Assembly: GCF_014647455.2 (NCBI RefSeq)
Contig: NZ_BMPF01000003.1
Span: 186,001 to 250,000, forward strand
DNA length: 64,000 bases
DNA from: Halarchaeum grantii
GTDB lineage: Archaea; Halobacteriota; Halobacteria; Halobacteriales; Halobacteriaceae
Direction: 5' to 3'
Position 1 is the stretch's first letter; each line of letters begins with the position of its first letter. The notes beneath the pieces are model-generated. The model made no database searches. It was not told where the DNA came from and saw nothing but the letters and a program-made list of their open reading frames with translations. The position numbers were made by a program, and so were the translations under genes. Shown here one piece after another: positions 16,738 to 25,905 of this stretch.

Positions 16738-18020
16738 CGCGACGGAGTCGCCGCGCGGTGCTCGCCGCGACCGGCACCGCGCTCACCGGCGCGCTCGCGG
16801 GCTGTAGCTCCCTGAACCCGCTCTCGGGCGAGTCCAGCGTCGAGTACGACGAGTCCGCGCTCGCCGAACTCCCCGGCGACCTCCCGACGGTACTGGCCGC
16901 CGAACCCGTCGCGCCGGCGCACGAGGACCTCGTCGCGGCCCGCGAGCGCGTCCACTCGCTCCTCAACGACGCCGACGTCTCGCGCGTCCCGAACGACGTC
17001 GTCCGCGACGAACTCGCGCGCGAGCGGGAGTCGGCACGGGACGCCCTGACCGGGGACGTCGAAGCCAGCATGGACGCGCTCGCCGGCCTCACGCACCCAC
17101 GCTCGGAGGCGATGTTCGCTCACGCCGGCCTCGCGGCGTTCGACGGCGACCTCGACGCATCGGCGGTCGCCGCGCGCCGCGAGCGCCACCGCCGCGAGGC
17201 CGAGGCGTTCCTCGCCGACTACCGGTACGTCGGCCCGCCGGACGACCCGGTCGGGGCGCTCGCCGAACACGCCCGCATCGAGGGGTGGGCGCGGACCGGC
17301 GCCCGACTCATCGGGGACGCGGACCGCCGCCGGGAGTACCAGAACACCGTGCTCCACGTCGCGGAACGCGCCTCCGGCGTCGAGTGGGGGCGCGCGTACG
17401 CCGCGGACGCCCGCCGCCTCCGCGAGCGCTACGCGTCGACGCTCGACGGCCCGAGGGAGTACGGGCGGCGCTTCGCGCGCGTCTCGGGGTCGCTCGTCGC
17501 GGACGTCGAATCGCACGCGGACGCTCCCGACTGGGGGACGGTGACGAGCGGGTTCGAGCGCGACGTCGCGGGCACCCCGGCCGAGAGACTCCTCACTGAC
17601 CTCGCGCGTGACAGGTGGATCGGCGCGCGCGGCGCCGTCACACACCGGGAGGCGGGCCGGTACGCCGCCGCCGTCGTGCCGGCGATGCGCGCGCTCGCGG
17701 CGGACCGCGCGCTCGCCGACGCGGAGGCCGCCGTTGCGGAGGGCGCGTACACGCTCCCCGAGTCAGTGGATCCGATCAGCGCGGAGCGCACCGCCGCCGT
17801 CGAGGGGCTGCGCGCCCTCCTCGACACCTCGCCGACGCCGCTCGCGCGACGCCTCGCGGCCTACGTCCGCAATCCGCTCCGGAGCGCCGACCGGCACGTC
17901 CGCGAGGAACACACCTCGATGCCCGGCCGCTCCCTCTACGCGCAGTACGCCACCGCGACCCACCTCGCGGCCGCCGCGCCCGCCGTCGTCCGCCGCGTCG
18001 GGGACGCGATCGGCGGATGA
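16734..18020 (+). CDS. Secreted alpha-helical lipoprotein, unknown function
   Basis: The 428-residue product begins with a twin-arginine signal (TRRSRRAVLAATGTALTGA) and lipobox LAGC. The mature part is Ala/Arg/Glu-rich and predicted almost wholly helical, with several heptad-like stretches. The GTG start at 16734 overlaps the stop of the preceding lipoprotein by 4 bases. The two probably work together at the cell surface. No known domain is recognised. Confidence 0.7.
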   Translation: MTRRSRRAVLAATGTALTGALAGCSSLNPLSGESSVEYDESALAELPGDLPTVLAAEPVAPAHEDLVAARERVHSLLNDADVSRVPNDVVRDELARERESARDALTGDVEASMDALAGLTHPRSEAMFAHAGLAAFDGDLDASAVAARRERHRREAEAFLADYRYVGPPDDPVGALAEHARIEGWARTGARLIGDADRRREYQNTVLHVAERASGVEWGRAYAADARRLRERYASTLDGPREYGRRFARVSGSLVADVESHADAPDWGTVTSGFERDVAGTPAERLLTDLARDRWIGARGAVTHREAGRYAAAVVPAMRALAADRALADAEAAVAEGAYTLPESVDPISAERTAAVEGLRALLDTSPTPLARRLAAYVRNPLRSADRHVREEHTSMPGRSLYAQYATATHLAAAAPAVVRRVGDAIGG

Positions 18021-18099
18021 GCGGCGGCGACGGCCCTGCGCCCGTGTCGGCATATGGCAGGGGAAAGATACCTATACGCGACCAGCGTACGCTCTCTCT

Positions 18100-18684
18100 A
18101 TGACGTGTGGGGTGGCACACGGAGTGCTCGTCGTGGAGGACGACCCGGGACTGCGGGAGTTGTACGTGCACGCGCTCGGCGACGACTACGACGCGCGGGG
18201 TGCGGCGACGATAGCGGACGCGCTCGACACCGCCGACGCGTCCGTCTCGGTCGTCGTCCTCGACCGCCGGCTCCCCGACGGTGACGGCCTCGACGCCCTC
18301 TCGGAACTCGAGGACGCGACGGACGGCGCGTTCGTCGTCGCCGTCACCGCCGTCGACCCCGGCCTCGGCATCGTCGACGCCGGCATCGACGACTACCTCG
18401 TGAAGCCCGTCGGCCCCGAGCGCGTCGGCGACGCGGTCGCCGCGCTCCTCGACCGCCACAGCTACGAGGCGGCGGTCGCGCGCTACTACGCGCTCGCGGC
18501 GAAGCGCGCCGCCCTCGAAGCCGCCCACGACGCCGCCGCGCTCGCCGACGACGAGCGCTATCAGCGCCTCCTCGCGGACCTCGACGACCTCCGCGAGCAC
18601 GTCGCCCCGTCGCCGGCGCTCGTCGGCGAGCCACGCCGGGCGCGCGCGCTCTATCGGGACCTCGGCGCGGAAGCGAGCGACTAG
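18100..18684 (+). CDS. Response regulator with HalX domain
   Basis: The 194-residue protein has a receiver domain (D14/D15, phospho-acceptor D55 in VVVLDRRLPDGDG, T83, K102 in YLVKPV) followed by a C-terminal helical region of about 70 residues. That region contains YYALAAKRAALE and ERYQRLLADLDDLRE, the pattern of the haloarchaeal HalX domain. A TATA-like CTATACG at about 18072 lies 28 bases before the ATG, giving a leaderless transcript. The output function of HalX is unknown. No kinase is adjacent. Confidence 0.87.
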   Translation: MTCGVAHGVLVVEDDPGLRELYVHALGDDYDARGAATIADALDTADASVSVVVLDRRLPDGDGLDALSELEDATDGAFVVAVTAVDPGLGIVDAGIDDYLVKPVGPERVGDAVAALLDRHSYEAAVARYYALAAKRAALEAAHDAAALADDERYQRLLADLDDLREHVAPSPALVGEPRRARALYRDLGAEASD

Positions 18685-18756
18685 CGAAACAGCGGACAGG
18701 GTGGTGTCGGCGGCGACCCGTCGCGTTTTAACTTCCGAGGCGCCGTAGCCGCCCGC

Positions 18757-19260
18757 ATGTCCGATACCGTGCCGCTCGCCCGGTCGTTCACCGAGCGGAC
18801 CGAAGTGCTCATGCCGACCGACACGAACCACCTCAATCGCGCGTTCGGCGGCCGCATCCTCGAGTGGATGGACGTCGTCGCCTCCGTCGCGTGCCGGCGC
18901 TTCGCCGGCCGGCAGGTCGTCACCGCGAGCATCGACCACATCGACTTCCACGCGCCCATCGACGTCGGCGACGTCGTCACCGTCGAGTCGTTCGTCTTCG
19001 ACACCGGGCGCACGAGCGTCAGCGTCCGCGCGGCCGTCCGCGCGGAGGACCCCGAGGCCGGCGAGGAGTGGGAGGTCACCACCGCGTTCTTCACGTTCGT
19101 CGCGCTCGACGACGACGAGACCCCCGTGGAGGTCCCGGACGTCGCGTGCCCGGACGACGACCAGCGCGGCCTGCGCGACCTCGCGCTCGACGACCGCCGC
19201 GAGCACCGCGAAGCCCTCGTCGAGCGCATCGACGCCGAACAGGAGGAGGCGGACGGATGA
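18757..19260 (+). CDS. Acyl-CoA thioesterase, hotdog fold
   Basis: The 167-residue protein matches the YciA/BFIT-type acyl-CoA hydrolase family: MPTDTNHLNRAFGGRILEWMD contains the active-site Asn and Gly-rich helix start, and DHIDFHAPIDVGDVVTVE is the second conserved hotdog segment. It hydrolyses acyl-CoA thioesters; chain-length preference is unknown. A TATA-like TTTTAAC at about 18725 sits about 28 bases before the ATG. The stop overlaps the MOSC gene as ATGA, so the two are coupled. Confidence 0.88.
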   Translation: MSDTVPLARSFTERTEVLMPTDTNHLNRAFGGRILEWMDVVASVACRRFAGRQVVTASIDHIDFHAPIDVGDVVTVESFVFDTGRTSVSVRAAVRAEDPEAGEEWEVTTAFFTFVALDDDETPVEVPDVACPDDDQRGLRDLALDDRREHREALVERIDAEQEEADG

Positions 19261-20090
19261 CCGAGCGGAGTATCAGCCCGCACGTCGCCCGAATCCGCGT
19301 GTATCCGGTGAAGTCGCTCAACCCACTCGAGCGCACGCGGACGACCGTTCGGCCGGACGGGGGCCTCGGCGTCGACCGCTCGTACGCCGTCGTCGACGCC
19401 GAGGGCGAGTACGTGAACGGGAAGCGCGAAGCCGCCGTCCACCGTATCGACGCGACCTACGCGGACGACGGCGACACGCTCGTCCTCCGCGACCGGGACG
19501 GCGAGCGAGATGCGGAATCGTTCCGCCTCGCGGACGCCGACGACCGCGAGGGGGCCGCCGCGTGGCTCACCGCCCACTACGGCTACGACGTGGCGTTCGA
19601 GCACGCCGAGCGCGGGGGCTACCCGGACGACACGACCGCCTCGGGGCCGACCGTCATCTCGACGGCGACCCTGCGCGAGATCGGGTCGTGGTTCGACCTC
19701 CCGATAGGGGAGGTGCGCCGCCGCTTCCGGCCGAACCTCGAAATCGGCGGCGTCCCCGCCTTCTGGGAGGACCGCCTCTACGCCGACCGCGAGCACACGG
19801 TGCGCGTTCGCGTGGGGGATGCGGTCTTCGAGGGGACGAACCCGTGCTCGCGCTGCGTCGTCCCGACGCGCGACTCCCGGACGGGCGAGCGCGACCCCGA
19901 GTTCCAGCGGACGTTCGTTGAGAAGCGCGAGGCGACGCTCCCCGCGTGGGCGGACGAGTCGTGGTACGAGCGCGGCTACTACCAGCTCATGGTGAACACG
20001 GCCGTTCCGGAGGGGACGACCGGCGCGACGCTCACCGTCGGGGACGACGTGGAGGTGCTCGGGGTCAGTGAGGGGAACCCGCAGGGCTAG
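19257..20090 (+). CDS. MOSC domain-containing protein
   Basis: The 277-residue protein has an N-terminal MOSC beta-barrel domain (ARIRVYPVKSLNPLER, then GLGVDRSYAVVDAEGEYVNGK) and a C-terminal MOSC domain with RRRFRPNLEIGG and the conserved cysteine in TNPCSRCVVPTRD. MOSC proteins are sulfur-carrier or molybdenum-cofactor-associated enzymes, for example YcbX or mARC, that reduce N-hydroxylated compounds. The ATG overlaps the thioesterase stop by 4 bases. Its redox partner is not identified here. Confidence 0.88.
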   Translation: MTERSISPHVARIRVYPVKSLNPLERTRTTVRPDGGLGVDRSYAVVDAEGEYVNGKREAAVHRIDATYADDGDTLVLRDRDGERDAESFRLADADDREGAAAWLTAHYGYDVAFEHAERGGYPDDTTASGPTVISTATLREIGSWFDLPIGEVRRRFRPNLEIGGVPAFWEDRLYADREHTVRVRVGDAVFEGTNPCSRCVVPTRDSRTGERDPEFQRTFVEKREATLPAWADESWYERGYYQLMVNTAVPEGTTGATLTVGDDVEVLGVSEGNPQG

Positions 20091-20182
20091 ACGAGGAGGG
20101 CGAGCGCGAGCGCGACGGCGACACAGCCCCCGAGCAGGAGGACGAACGTCACCCGCGCGAGCGCGTTCGGCGGGACGTACAC
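20087..20182 (-). CDS. Possible 31-residue single-helix membrane protein
   Basis: A GTG at 20182 opens a 31-codon frame, VYVPPNALARVTFV followed by a hydrophobic helix to the end. A TATA-like TTAAGA at about 20207-20212 lies 28 bases upstream, fitting a leaderless transcript. It lies between the MFS gene and the MOSC gene and overlaps the MOSC stop by 4 bases. Its small size makes the call tentative. Confidence 0.4.
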   Translation of the reverse strand: MYVPPNALARVTFVLLLGGCVAVALALALLV

Positions 20183-20240
20183 GGTCGGCAGGTGAACGGT
20201 ACCCGTTCTTAACACTAGGGCCGGTTTCGCGCGTCGACCG

Positions 20241-21437
20241 TCAGGGCCGGACGCGACGGAGCGCGAGGGCGACGAGCGCGCCCGCGAAGAAGAAGCCGGC
20301 GACGACGGCGAACGCGGCGCCGTAGGAGAAGCCCGAGATGACGGCGCCGAGGAGGACGGGCGCGAGCGCGCCGCCGATGGGGAGACCGGTGTAGACGAGG
20401 CCGAAACTCTTCCCGGTGTCCGCCGCACCGGAGAGCGCGTTCGTGATGCGGTCGCGCGCCGGGAGCGAGACGCCGAAGCCCGCGCCCGCCACCGCCCACG
20501 CGACGACGAAGCCCGTCGACCCGGGGGCGAGCGCGAGCGCCGCCCAGAGCGCGAGCGCGGACCACGCGACGCCGCCGACGATGAGCGCGAAGACGTCGTA
20601 GCGGTCCGCGACCCACCCGCCGACGAGGACGAAGACGGCGGTGACGGCGAGGAAGCCCGTGAGCGCGCTGTTCCCGACGACCGTCGAGAACCCGAGACCG
20701 TTCACTGCGAACGCCGTCGTGTACGTCTGGAGGCCGGTGTCCGCGAGCGTCACGAGGAGGAAGAACGCGAACATCCCGGCGACGAGCGGGCGCTTCAGGA
20801 GGGCGATACTCCCGAAGCGCGACCCCGCGTCGTCCCCCGTCTCCGTGACGGACGCGCGGAGGACGCGGCGGTGGACGGGCGCGAGCGCGACGAGCAGGAC
20901 GAGCGCGTAGACGAAGCCGCCGATACCGATCGCCACGAGGGCGCTCCGCCAGTCAGCGAGCGCCGCGATGCCCGTCGTCAGCACGGGCGCGGCCGCGAAC
21001 CCGACGAAGCCGCCGAAGGAGTGGAGGCTGAACTGCCTGCCCTCGCTCGCGGCGTCACCGGCGGCGTCGAGGAGCGCGTAGTTCGCCGGATGGAACGGCG
21101 ACTGGCCGACGCCGGAGACGAACGCGCACGCGAGCACCTGCCAGTACGCCGTCGCGAACCCCGCGAGGCCGATGCTGACGCTCGTCAGCGCGAGGCCGCC
21201 GACGACGACGCGCTTCCCGCCGACCCGGTCGACAAGCTCGCCCGCCGGCACCTGACAGAGGAACTGCGCGACGAAGATGAGCGTCACGCTCACCGCGAGA
21301 CGCGTCTCCGAGACCCGAAACGTCCCCGCGATGAGCGGGAAGAGCGGCGGAAGCGCCAGCAGGAAGACGTGCGAGACGAAGTGGTCGGCGCTGACGAGCG
21401 CCGTCACGCCCACGGGACCGGACGCGCGTCGCGTCAT
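20241..21437 (-). CDS. Major facilitator superfamily transporter
   Basis: The 398-residue protein has about 12 membrane helices in two halves. The MFS signature between helices 2 and 3 reads GELVDRVGGKRVVVGG, with a related motif in the second half (GGWVADRYDVFALIVGG). It is a secondary transporter of the sugar/drug type; the substrate cannot be deduced. It begins at ATG 21437 and is probably monocistronic. Confidence 0.85.
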   Translation of the reverse strand: MTRRASGPVGVTALVSADHFVSHVFLLALPPLFPLIAGTFRVSETRLAVSVTLIFVAQFLCQVPAGELVDRVGGKRVVVGGLALTSVSIGLAGFATAYWQVLACAFVSGVGQSPFHPANYALLDAAGDAASEGRQFSLHSFGGFVGFAAAPVLTTGIAALADWRSALVAIGIGGFVYALVLLVALAPVHRRVLRASVTETGDDAGSRFGSIALLKRPLVAGMFAFFLLVTLADTGLQTYTTAFAVNGLGFSTVVGNSALTGFLAVTAVFVLVGGWVADRYDVFALIVGGVAWSALALWAALALAPGSTGFVVAWAVAGAGFGVSLPARDRITNALSGAADTGKSFGLVYTGLPIGGALAPVLLGAVISGFSYGAAFAVVAGFFFAGALVALALRRVRP

Positions 21438-21568
21438 CCCCGGGGCTGACCGGCGGGTCGTTCTTCCAGACGGGACATATCGCCCGCTACCGGCGTCCCG
21501 CGCGTAAACGTTTCCGTTTGCCGGAACCGCCTACAGCACTGAATACGGCTCGTCCGGATTGTACCAAC

Positions 21569-21585
21569 GCAGGACAGAGTCCTGC
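21569..21585 (-). terminator. Short perfect hairpin after copA
   Basis: GCAGGAC-AGA-GTCCTGC is a perfect 7-base-pair stem with a 3-base loop, 15 bases beyond the copA stop on the transcribed side. It has no T-run, so it could be a processing or termination site or a protein-binding dyad; either is inference. Confidence 0.3.
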
Positions 21586-21600
21586 TGGGCACGACAGTCC

Positions 21601-24252
21601 TCAGAGTACGTGGTACTCTTCGGACGGGTCGTACCGCCTGAACAGGAGGCTGTTCGAGAGGACGCTGACGCTCGAGAACGCCATCGCGGCGGCGGCGAGC
21701 GCGGGCATCATGAGGCCGAGCGACGCGAGCGGGATGAGGACGGTGTTGTAGCCGAGCGCCCAGAAGAGGTTCTGCTTGATCTTCCGGAGGGTGGCGTCGG
21801 AGACGTTGATGGCCTTCAGGACGTCCTCGGGGTCGTCGCGCATCAGGGTGACGTCCGCCGCCTCGATGGCGACGTCGGTGCCGGAGCCGATGGCGGCGCC
21901 GACGTACGCGGCGGCGAGTGCGGGCGCGTCGTTCACGCCGTCACCGACCATCATCGCACGCGCGCCGTCCGCCTGAATCGCTTCGACGGCGTCGGCCTTC
22001 TCGTCGGGGAGGACGCCCGCGCGGACGCCCTCGGCGGGGATGCCGAGTTCGGCGGCGACGGCGGTCGCGGTGCGCTCGTTGTCGCCGGTGAGCATCCTGA
22101 CGGTGAGGCCGCGCTCCTGGAGGCCGGCGACGGCGCGCTTCGCGCTCTCCTTCACCTCGTCGGCGGTGGCGAGCACGCCCGCGAAGTCGCCGTCGATGGC
22201 GACGAGCATCGCGGTCTTCCCCTCGGACTCGAGGCGCTCGCGCGCGTCGGCGGCGGCGTCGACGGCGACGCCCGCGTCCTCGAGGAGGCCGGGGTTCCCG
22301 ACGAGGACGTCGCGGCCGTCGACGCGGGCCCGCACGCCCTTCCCGGGGACGTTCTCGAAGCTCTCGGGCGTCGCGAGGTCGAGGCCGCGCTCTTTCGCGC
22401 CGTCGACGATGGCCTCCGCGAGCGGGTGCTCGCTCCCGGCCTCCGCGCTCGCGGCGGCGTACAGCAGGTCGGTCTCGGGGTCGGAGAGCGCGCCGTCCGC
22501 GCCGCCCTCGGTGACTGCGACGGTACCGCCGTCGAGTCGCTCGCCACCGTCGGAGCGAAGCCCCGACGTCACCCGCGACTCGTCGAGTCGCTCGCCACCG
22601 TCCGGGGCGGCCGTCCGGTCGAGCGCGACGACGTCGGTGAGGGTCATCTCGCCCTCGGTGAGGGTGCCGGTCTTGTCGAAGACGACGGTGTCGACGTCGC
22701 GGACGCGCTCGAGGACGTCGCCGCCCTTGAAGAGGATGCCGTTGGTCGCGCCGAGGCTCGTGCCGACCATCGTCGCGGCCGGGGTGGCGAGACCGAGCGC
22801 GCAGGGGCACGCGACGAGCACCGCCGAGGCGAAGACGACGACGGCGAACTCGAGGACGCTGACGGTGCCGCCGGCGACGGCGGGACCGCCCGCGACGAGC
22901 CCCCAGAGCGGGAGCCAGTCGACGACGCCCGCGAGCACCTGCGGGAACGCGTACCAGAGGAGGCCCCAGAGGAGGGCGTTCGCGATGACGGCGGGGACGA
23001 AGTAGGCGGAGATGCGGTCGGCGAGGTTCTGCACCTCCGGCTGACGGGACTGGGCTTCCCGAACGGTCTGGACGATCTGCTGGAGCGCGGTCTCGCGGCC
23101 GACCTTCGTGGCCTCGACGACGAGGCGGCCGTTCTCGTTGACGGTGCCGCCCACGACGTCGTCGCCGGGCGCCTTCTCGACGGGGACGGACTCGCCGGTG
23201 ACCATGGACTCGTCGACCGCCGATTCGCCCTCGACGACGATGCCGTCCGTCGGGACCTTCTCGCCGGGCTTGACGACGAGGCGGTCGCCCACCTCGACCT
23301 CGGAGAGGTCGACGTCCCGCTCCTCGCCGTCCTCGAGGACGCGCGCGGTGTCGGCCTCCATCTCGAGGAGGGACTCGATGGCTTTCCCGGCTTGGCTCTT
23401 CGAGCGCGCTTCGAGGAAGTTGCCGAGCGTGATGAACGTGAGGATGAAGACGGCGCTGTCGAAGTAGGTGCCGCCCGGGATGAGGGTCAGGAGGGTTGCG
23501 ACGCTGTAGAGGTAGGCGGTGGAGGAACCGAGCGCGATGAGGACGTCCATGTTCGCGGTGCGGTTCTTCACGAGCGCCGTGTAGGAGTTCGCGTAGAACT
23601 CCTTGCCCAGCAGGTACTGGACGGGCGTCGCGAGGAGGAAGCCGACGACCTCGATCGGGAGGCCCGTGCTCGGAATCGCCTCGGGGAGGAGGTCGGGAGC
23701 GAGGAGGCCCTCGAGCATCAGCGCGAAGAGCGGGACGGCGAACGCGGCACCGAAGAGCGTGAGGCGCCGCTGTCTGCGGACCTCGGCCGTCCGGGCGGCG
23801 CTCGCGGCGCTCTCGCCGTCCGCCTCGTCGCCCGTCTCGCGGACGGGCGAGTAGCCCGCGCCCTCGATGGCGTCGTGGAGGTCGTCGCGGGTGGCTTCGG
23901 CGGGGTTGTAGCGGACGCGCGCCTCGTCCGTCGCGAAGTTCACGTCGGCCTCGACGACGCCGGGAGTGTCGAGGAGGGCGTCGTGGACGGTCTGCGAGCA
24001 GTTCGCGCACGACATGTCGGTGATGGTCACCGTGACCGTCTCGTCCACCGGCGTGTAGCCCGCGTCCGCGATGGCGTCGTAGACCGCCGCGAGCGACACC
24101 ACGTCGGGGTCGTACTCGACGCTCGCTTCGTCCGTCGCGTAGTTCGCGCTCGCCGCCTCGACGCCGTCGAGGGCCGAAAGCGCGTCCTCGATGGTCGCCG
24201 AGCAGTTCGCACAGGACATCCCCTGCACGTCGATGCGCTCGGTACGGGTCAT
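21601..24252 (-). CDS. copA: Copper-translocating P1B-type ATPase
   Basis: The 883-residue pump exports copper using ATP. Two N-terminal heavy-metal domains each carry GMSCANC/DMSCANC (about residues 11-17 and 80-86). Eight membrane helices surround the CPC metal site ([14 protein letters not shown]). The actuator motif is TGES, the phosphorylation site DKTGTLT, the nucleotide site has SEHPLAEAI, and the hinge is [10 protein letters not shown]. The MxxxS membrane motif near the end ([17 protein letters not shown]) marks Cu(I)-type pumps. ATG 24252 is preferred, with GAGGAGG about 12-18 bases upstream; in-frame upstream ATGs do not encode HMA-like sequence. A repeated insert lies between DKTGTLT and the nucleotide domain. 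Confidence 0.95.
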   Translation of the reverse strand: MTRTERIDVQGMSCANCSATIEDALSALDGVEAASANYATDEASVEYDPDVVSLAAVYDAIADAGYTPVDETVTVTITDMSCANCSQTVHDALLDTPGVVEADVNFATDEARVRYNPAEATRDDLHDAIEGAGYSPVRETGDEADGESAASAARTAEVRRQRRLTLFGAAFAVPLFALMLEGLLAPDLLPEAIPSTGLPIEVVGFLLATPVQYLLGKEFYANSYTALVKNRTANMDVLIALGSSTAYLYSVATLLTLIPGGTYFDSAVFILTFITLGNFLEARSKSQAGKAIESLLEMEADTARVLEDGEERDVDLSEVEVGDRLVVKPGEKVPTDGIVVEGESAVDESMVTGESVPVEKAPGDDVVGGTVNENGRLVVEATKVGRETALQQIVQTVREAQSRQPEVQNLADRISAYFVPAVIANALLWGLLWYAFPQVLAGVVDWLPLWGLVAGGPAVAGGTVSVLEFAVVVFASAVLVACPCALGLATPAATMVGTSLGATNGILFKGGDVLERVRDVDTVVFDKTGTLTEGEMTLTDVVALDRTAAPDGGERLDESRVTSGLRSDGGERLDGGTVAVTEGGADGALSDPETDLLYAAASAEAGSEHPLAEAIVDGAKERGLDLATPESFENVPGKGVRARVDGRDVLVGNPGLLEDAGVAVDAAADARERLESEGKTAMLVAIDGDFAGVLATADEVKESAKRAVAGLQERGLTVRMLTGDNERTATAVAAELGIPAEGVRAGVLPDEKADAVEAIQADGARAMMVGDGVNDAPALAAAYVGAAIGSGTDVAIEAADVTLMRDDPEDVLKAINVSDATLRKIKQNLFWALGYNTVLIPLASLGLMMPALAAAAMAFSSVSVLSNSLLFRRYDPSEEYHVL
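22530..22602 (-). repeat. In-frame direct repeat inside copA
   Basis: A 22-base sequence beginning CGTCGAGTCGCTCG occurs exactly at 22530-22551 and again at 22581-22602, a period of 51 bases or 17 codons. In protein it gives DGGERLD twice, joined by [10 protein letters not shown], directly after the phosphorylation domain start. It is an extra, polar insert compared with usual CopA proteins. Confidence 0.75.
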
Positions 24253-24744
24253 GGTCGTCTCTACGGCCTCCTCGTTCAATCCACTTCGCATTAGCGGCCA
24301 TAAGGATAGCCGCGACTCGACTTCGGATTCGAAAGTTGGGTGCGCGAACGCCCCGACAGCGGATCGTATAGCTAGTAGACCGCGCTCAGACCACGCAGTC
24401 ACCACCGTTTTAGCGTGCCTAACATACATTTTTGTCATAGTCGTCGGCGGCCCGTGTCGTCGCGTGCTGGTTCAGCAGTTCGTCGTCGTGTTCGTCGCGG
24501 GACTCATACCGCCCTCGGGACGGGCGTCGGGACGAGTCCGCTGTTCTAGGCACGCGACGTGCGGGCGCATCGACGTCCTCCACAGAGGCCCCACGCCGGC
24601 AGCGCCGCCCCGAACGGCCGCACGTGGCTCGCCGCCGGTACCGCGCTCGGGTTCCTCGCGATGCGCCCGCTCGTCTCCGTCCCCTGAGCCACCCGAACGG
24701 GTTCGGCCACAGATGGATGTATTTCCGGCCGGTACTGTGGGTCG
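24253..24744. other. Intergenic region between copA and globin genes
   Basis: This 492-base divergent spacer holds a TATA-like TTATGG near 24299 for copA and a GTATTT near 24718 for the globin gene. An AT-rich patch (about 24418-24437) could be another promoter. A 42-codon frame from GTG 24559 to TGA 24687 ends with RTWLAAGTALGFLAMRP, with G/C-biased third positions; it may be the 3' remnant of a lost gene or a small membrane protein, but support is weak. Confidence 0.5.
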
Positions 24745-25110
24745 ATGGCTGAGGATCAGTCTCTCTACGCGGAAATCGGTGGACAGGACGCCGTCGAAGC
24801 CGTCGTCGACGACTTCTACGACCGCGTCCTCGACGACCCCCTCCTCGAACCCTACTTCGAGGACACCGAGATGCAGGAGCTCTTTGCCCACCAGGTCCAG
24901 TTCGTCAGCGCCGTCGCGGGCGGGCCCGTGGAGTACGACGGCGACGACATGGAGGAGGCCCACGAGGGCATGGGCATCACCGACGAGGCCTTCGACCGGG
25001 TCGCCGACTACCTCGCCGAGGCGATGCGCGAGAACGGCGTTCCCGAAGCGGACATCGAGGCCGTCATCGACGACGTCGCGGCGCTCCGCGACGACGTCGT
25101 GATGGTCTAA
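24745..25110 (+). CDS. Group I truncated hemoglobin
   Basis: The 121-residue protein is a group I (trHbN-type) truncated globin. It starts SLYAEIGGQDAVEAVVDDFY, with Y25 at the B10 position that contacts bound ligand. The proximal heme ligand is H73 in EEAHEGMGIT, preceded by the family's GGPVEYDGDDM segment. Such globins bind O2 or detoxify nitric oxide in the cytoplasm. It has its own leaderless-type promoter and converges with the ECF transporter operon one base after its stop. Confidence 0.92.
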   Translation: MAEDQSLYAEIGGQDAVEAVVDDFYDRVLDDPLLEPYFEDTEMQELFAHQVQFVSAVAGGPVEYDGDDMEEAHEGMGITDEAFDRVADYLAEAMRENGVPEADIEAVIDDVAALRDDVVMV

Positions 25111-25905
25111 TTACTGCTCGCGGAGGTAGCGTCGGCCCTCGGCGACGGTGAGCGGCATCTCCGCTCGCTCGACCACTCCCTCGAAGAGTCGGACGACCGT
25201 CGGCGGCCGGAGGCCCTGCGCGTCGAGCAGGGCGCGGTCGGTGAGCACCTCGCGGACGCCGCCGTCCGCCGCGACGGTGCCGTCGGTGCCGACGAGGACG
25301 ACGCGCTCCGCGAGTTCGGGCACGACGTCGAGCGTCGGCGTGAAGACGACCGTCGCGCCGTCGTGGGCGTCGAGCAGCTCGAGGATGCGCGCCCGGTAGT
25401 GGGCGTCGACGGCGCCGAGCGGTTCGTCGAGCAGGAGGACGTCCGGGTCGAACGCGAGGACGCTCGCGACGGCCGCGCGCTGTTTCTCCCCGCCTGAGAG
25501 GCGGAAGGGCGGCCGGTCGAGGAGGTCGGTGAGGCCGAGCGCGTCCGCGAGGGCCGCGACGCGCTCGTCCGCGCGCGCCTCGGCCATCCCGAGTTGCGCG
25601 GGGCCGTACGCGATGTCCTCCCGAACGGTCGTGTTGAACAGGTAGTCGTCCGGGTCCTGCAGGAGGACGCCGAGGCGCTCGCGGACGGCTTCGGCGTCCG
25701 TCGTCTCCTCGAAGTACTCGACGCGGCCCGCGGTGGGTGTGACGAGGCCGCCGAGCGCGAGCTGGAGCGTGCTCTTCCCGCTCCCGTTCGGCCCGACGAC
25801 GGCGACGGACTCGCCCGCCTCGACGGCGAGCGAGACGTCGTCGAGCGCGCGCGTGCCGTCCGGGTACTCGTGGACGAGGCCGCGAGCGTCGATCACGCGG
25901 CCCAT
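25111..25905 (-). CDS. cbiO: ECF transporter ATPase for nickel/cobalt (CbiO/NikO)
   Basis: The 264-residue ATPase powers metal uptake with the CbiM, CbiN and CbiQ proteins encoded upstream. The Walker A motif is GPNGSGKST (38-46), the Q-loop is LLQDPDDYLF, the signature is LSGGEKQR (136-143), and Walker B ends LLLDEP (D160, E161). The H-loop, normally THD, reads TPT at 189-191, so the switch histidine is missing. The start at 25905 overlaps the cbiQ stop by 13 bases, making it the last gene of the operon. Confidence 0.92.
   Translation of the reverse strand: MGRVIDARGLVHEYPDGTRALDDVSLAVEAGESVAVVGPNGSGKSTLQLALGGLVTPTAGRVEYFEETTDAEAVRERLGVLLQDPDDYLFNTTVREDIAYGPAQLGMAEARADERVAALADALGLTDLLDRPPFRLSGGEKQRAAVASVLAFDPDVLLLDEPLGAVDAHYRARILELLDAHDGATVVFTPTLDVVPELAERVVLVGTDGTVAADGGVREVLTDRALLDAQGLRPPTVVRLFEGVVERAEMPLTVAEGRRYLREQ

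Noticed and set aside
21559-24294. A 911-codon plus-strand open frame opposite copA
   Set aside because: Antisense to an unmistakable P1B-ATPase; composition is typical of a shadow frame.
24559-24687. A 42-codon frame in the copA-globin spacer as a definite gene
   Set aside because: The codon bias is suggestive but there is no promoter at the right distance and no recognised motif, so it is only noted in the intergenic entry.
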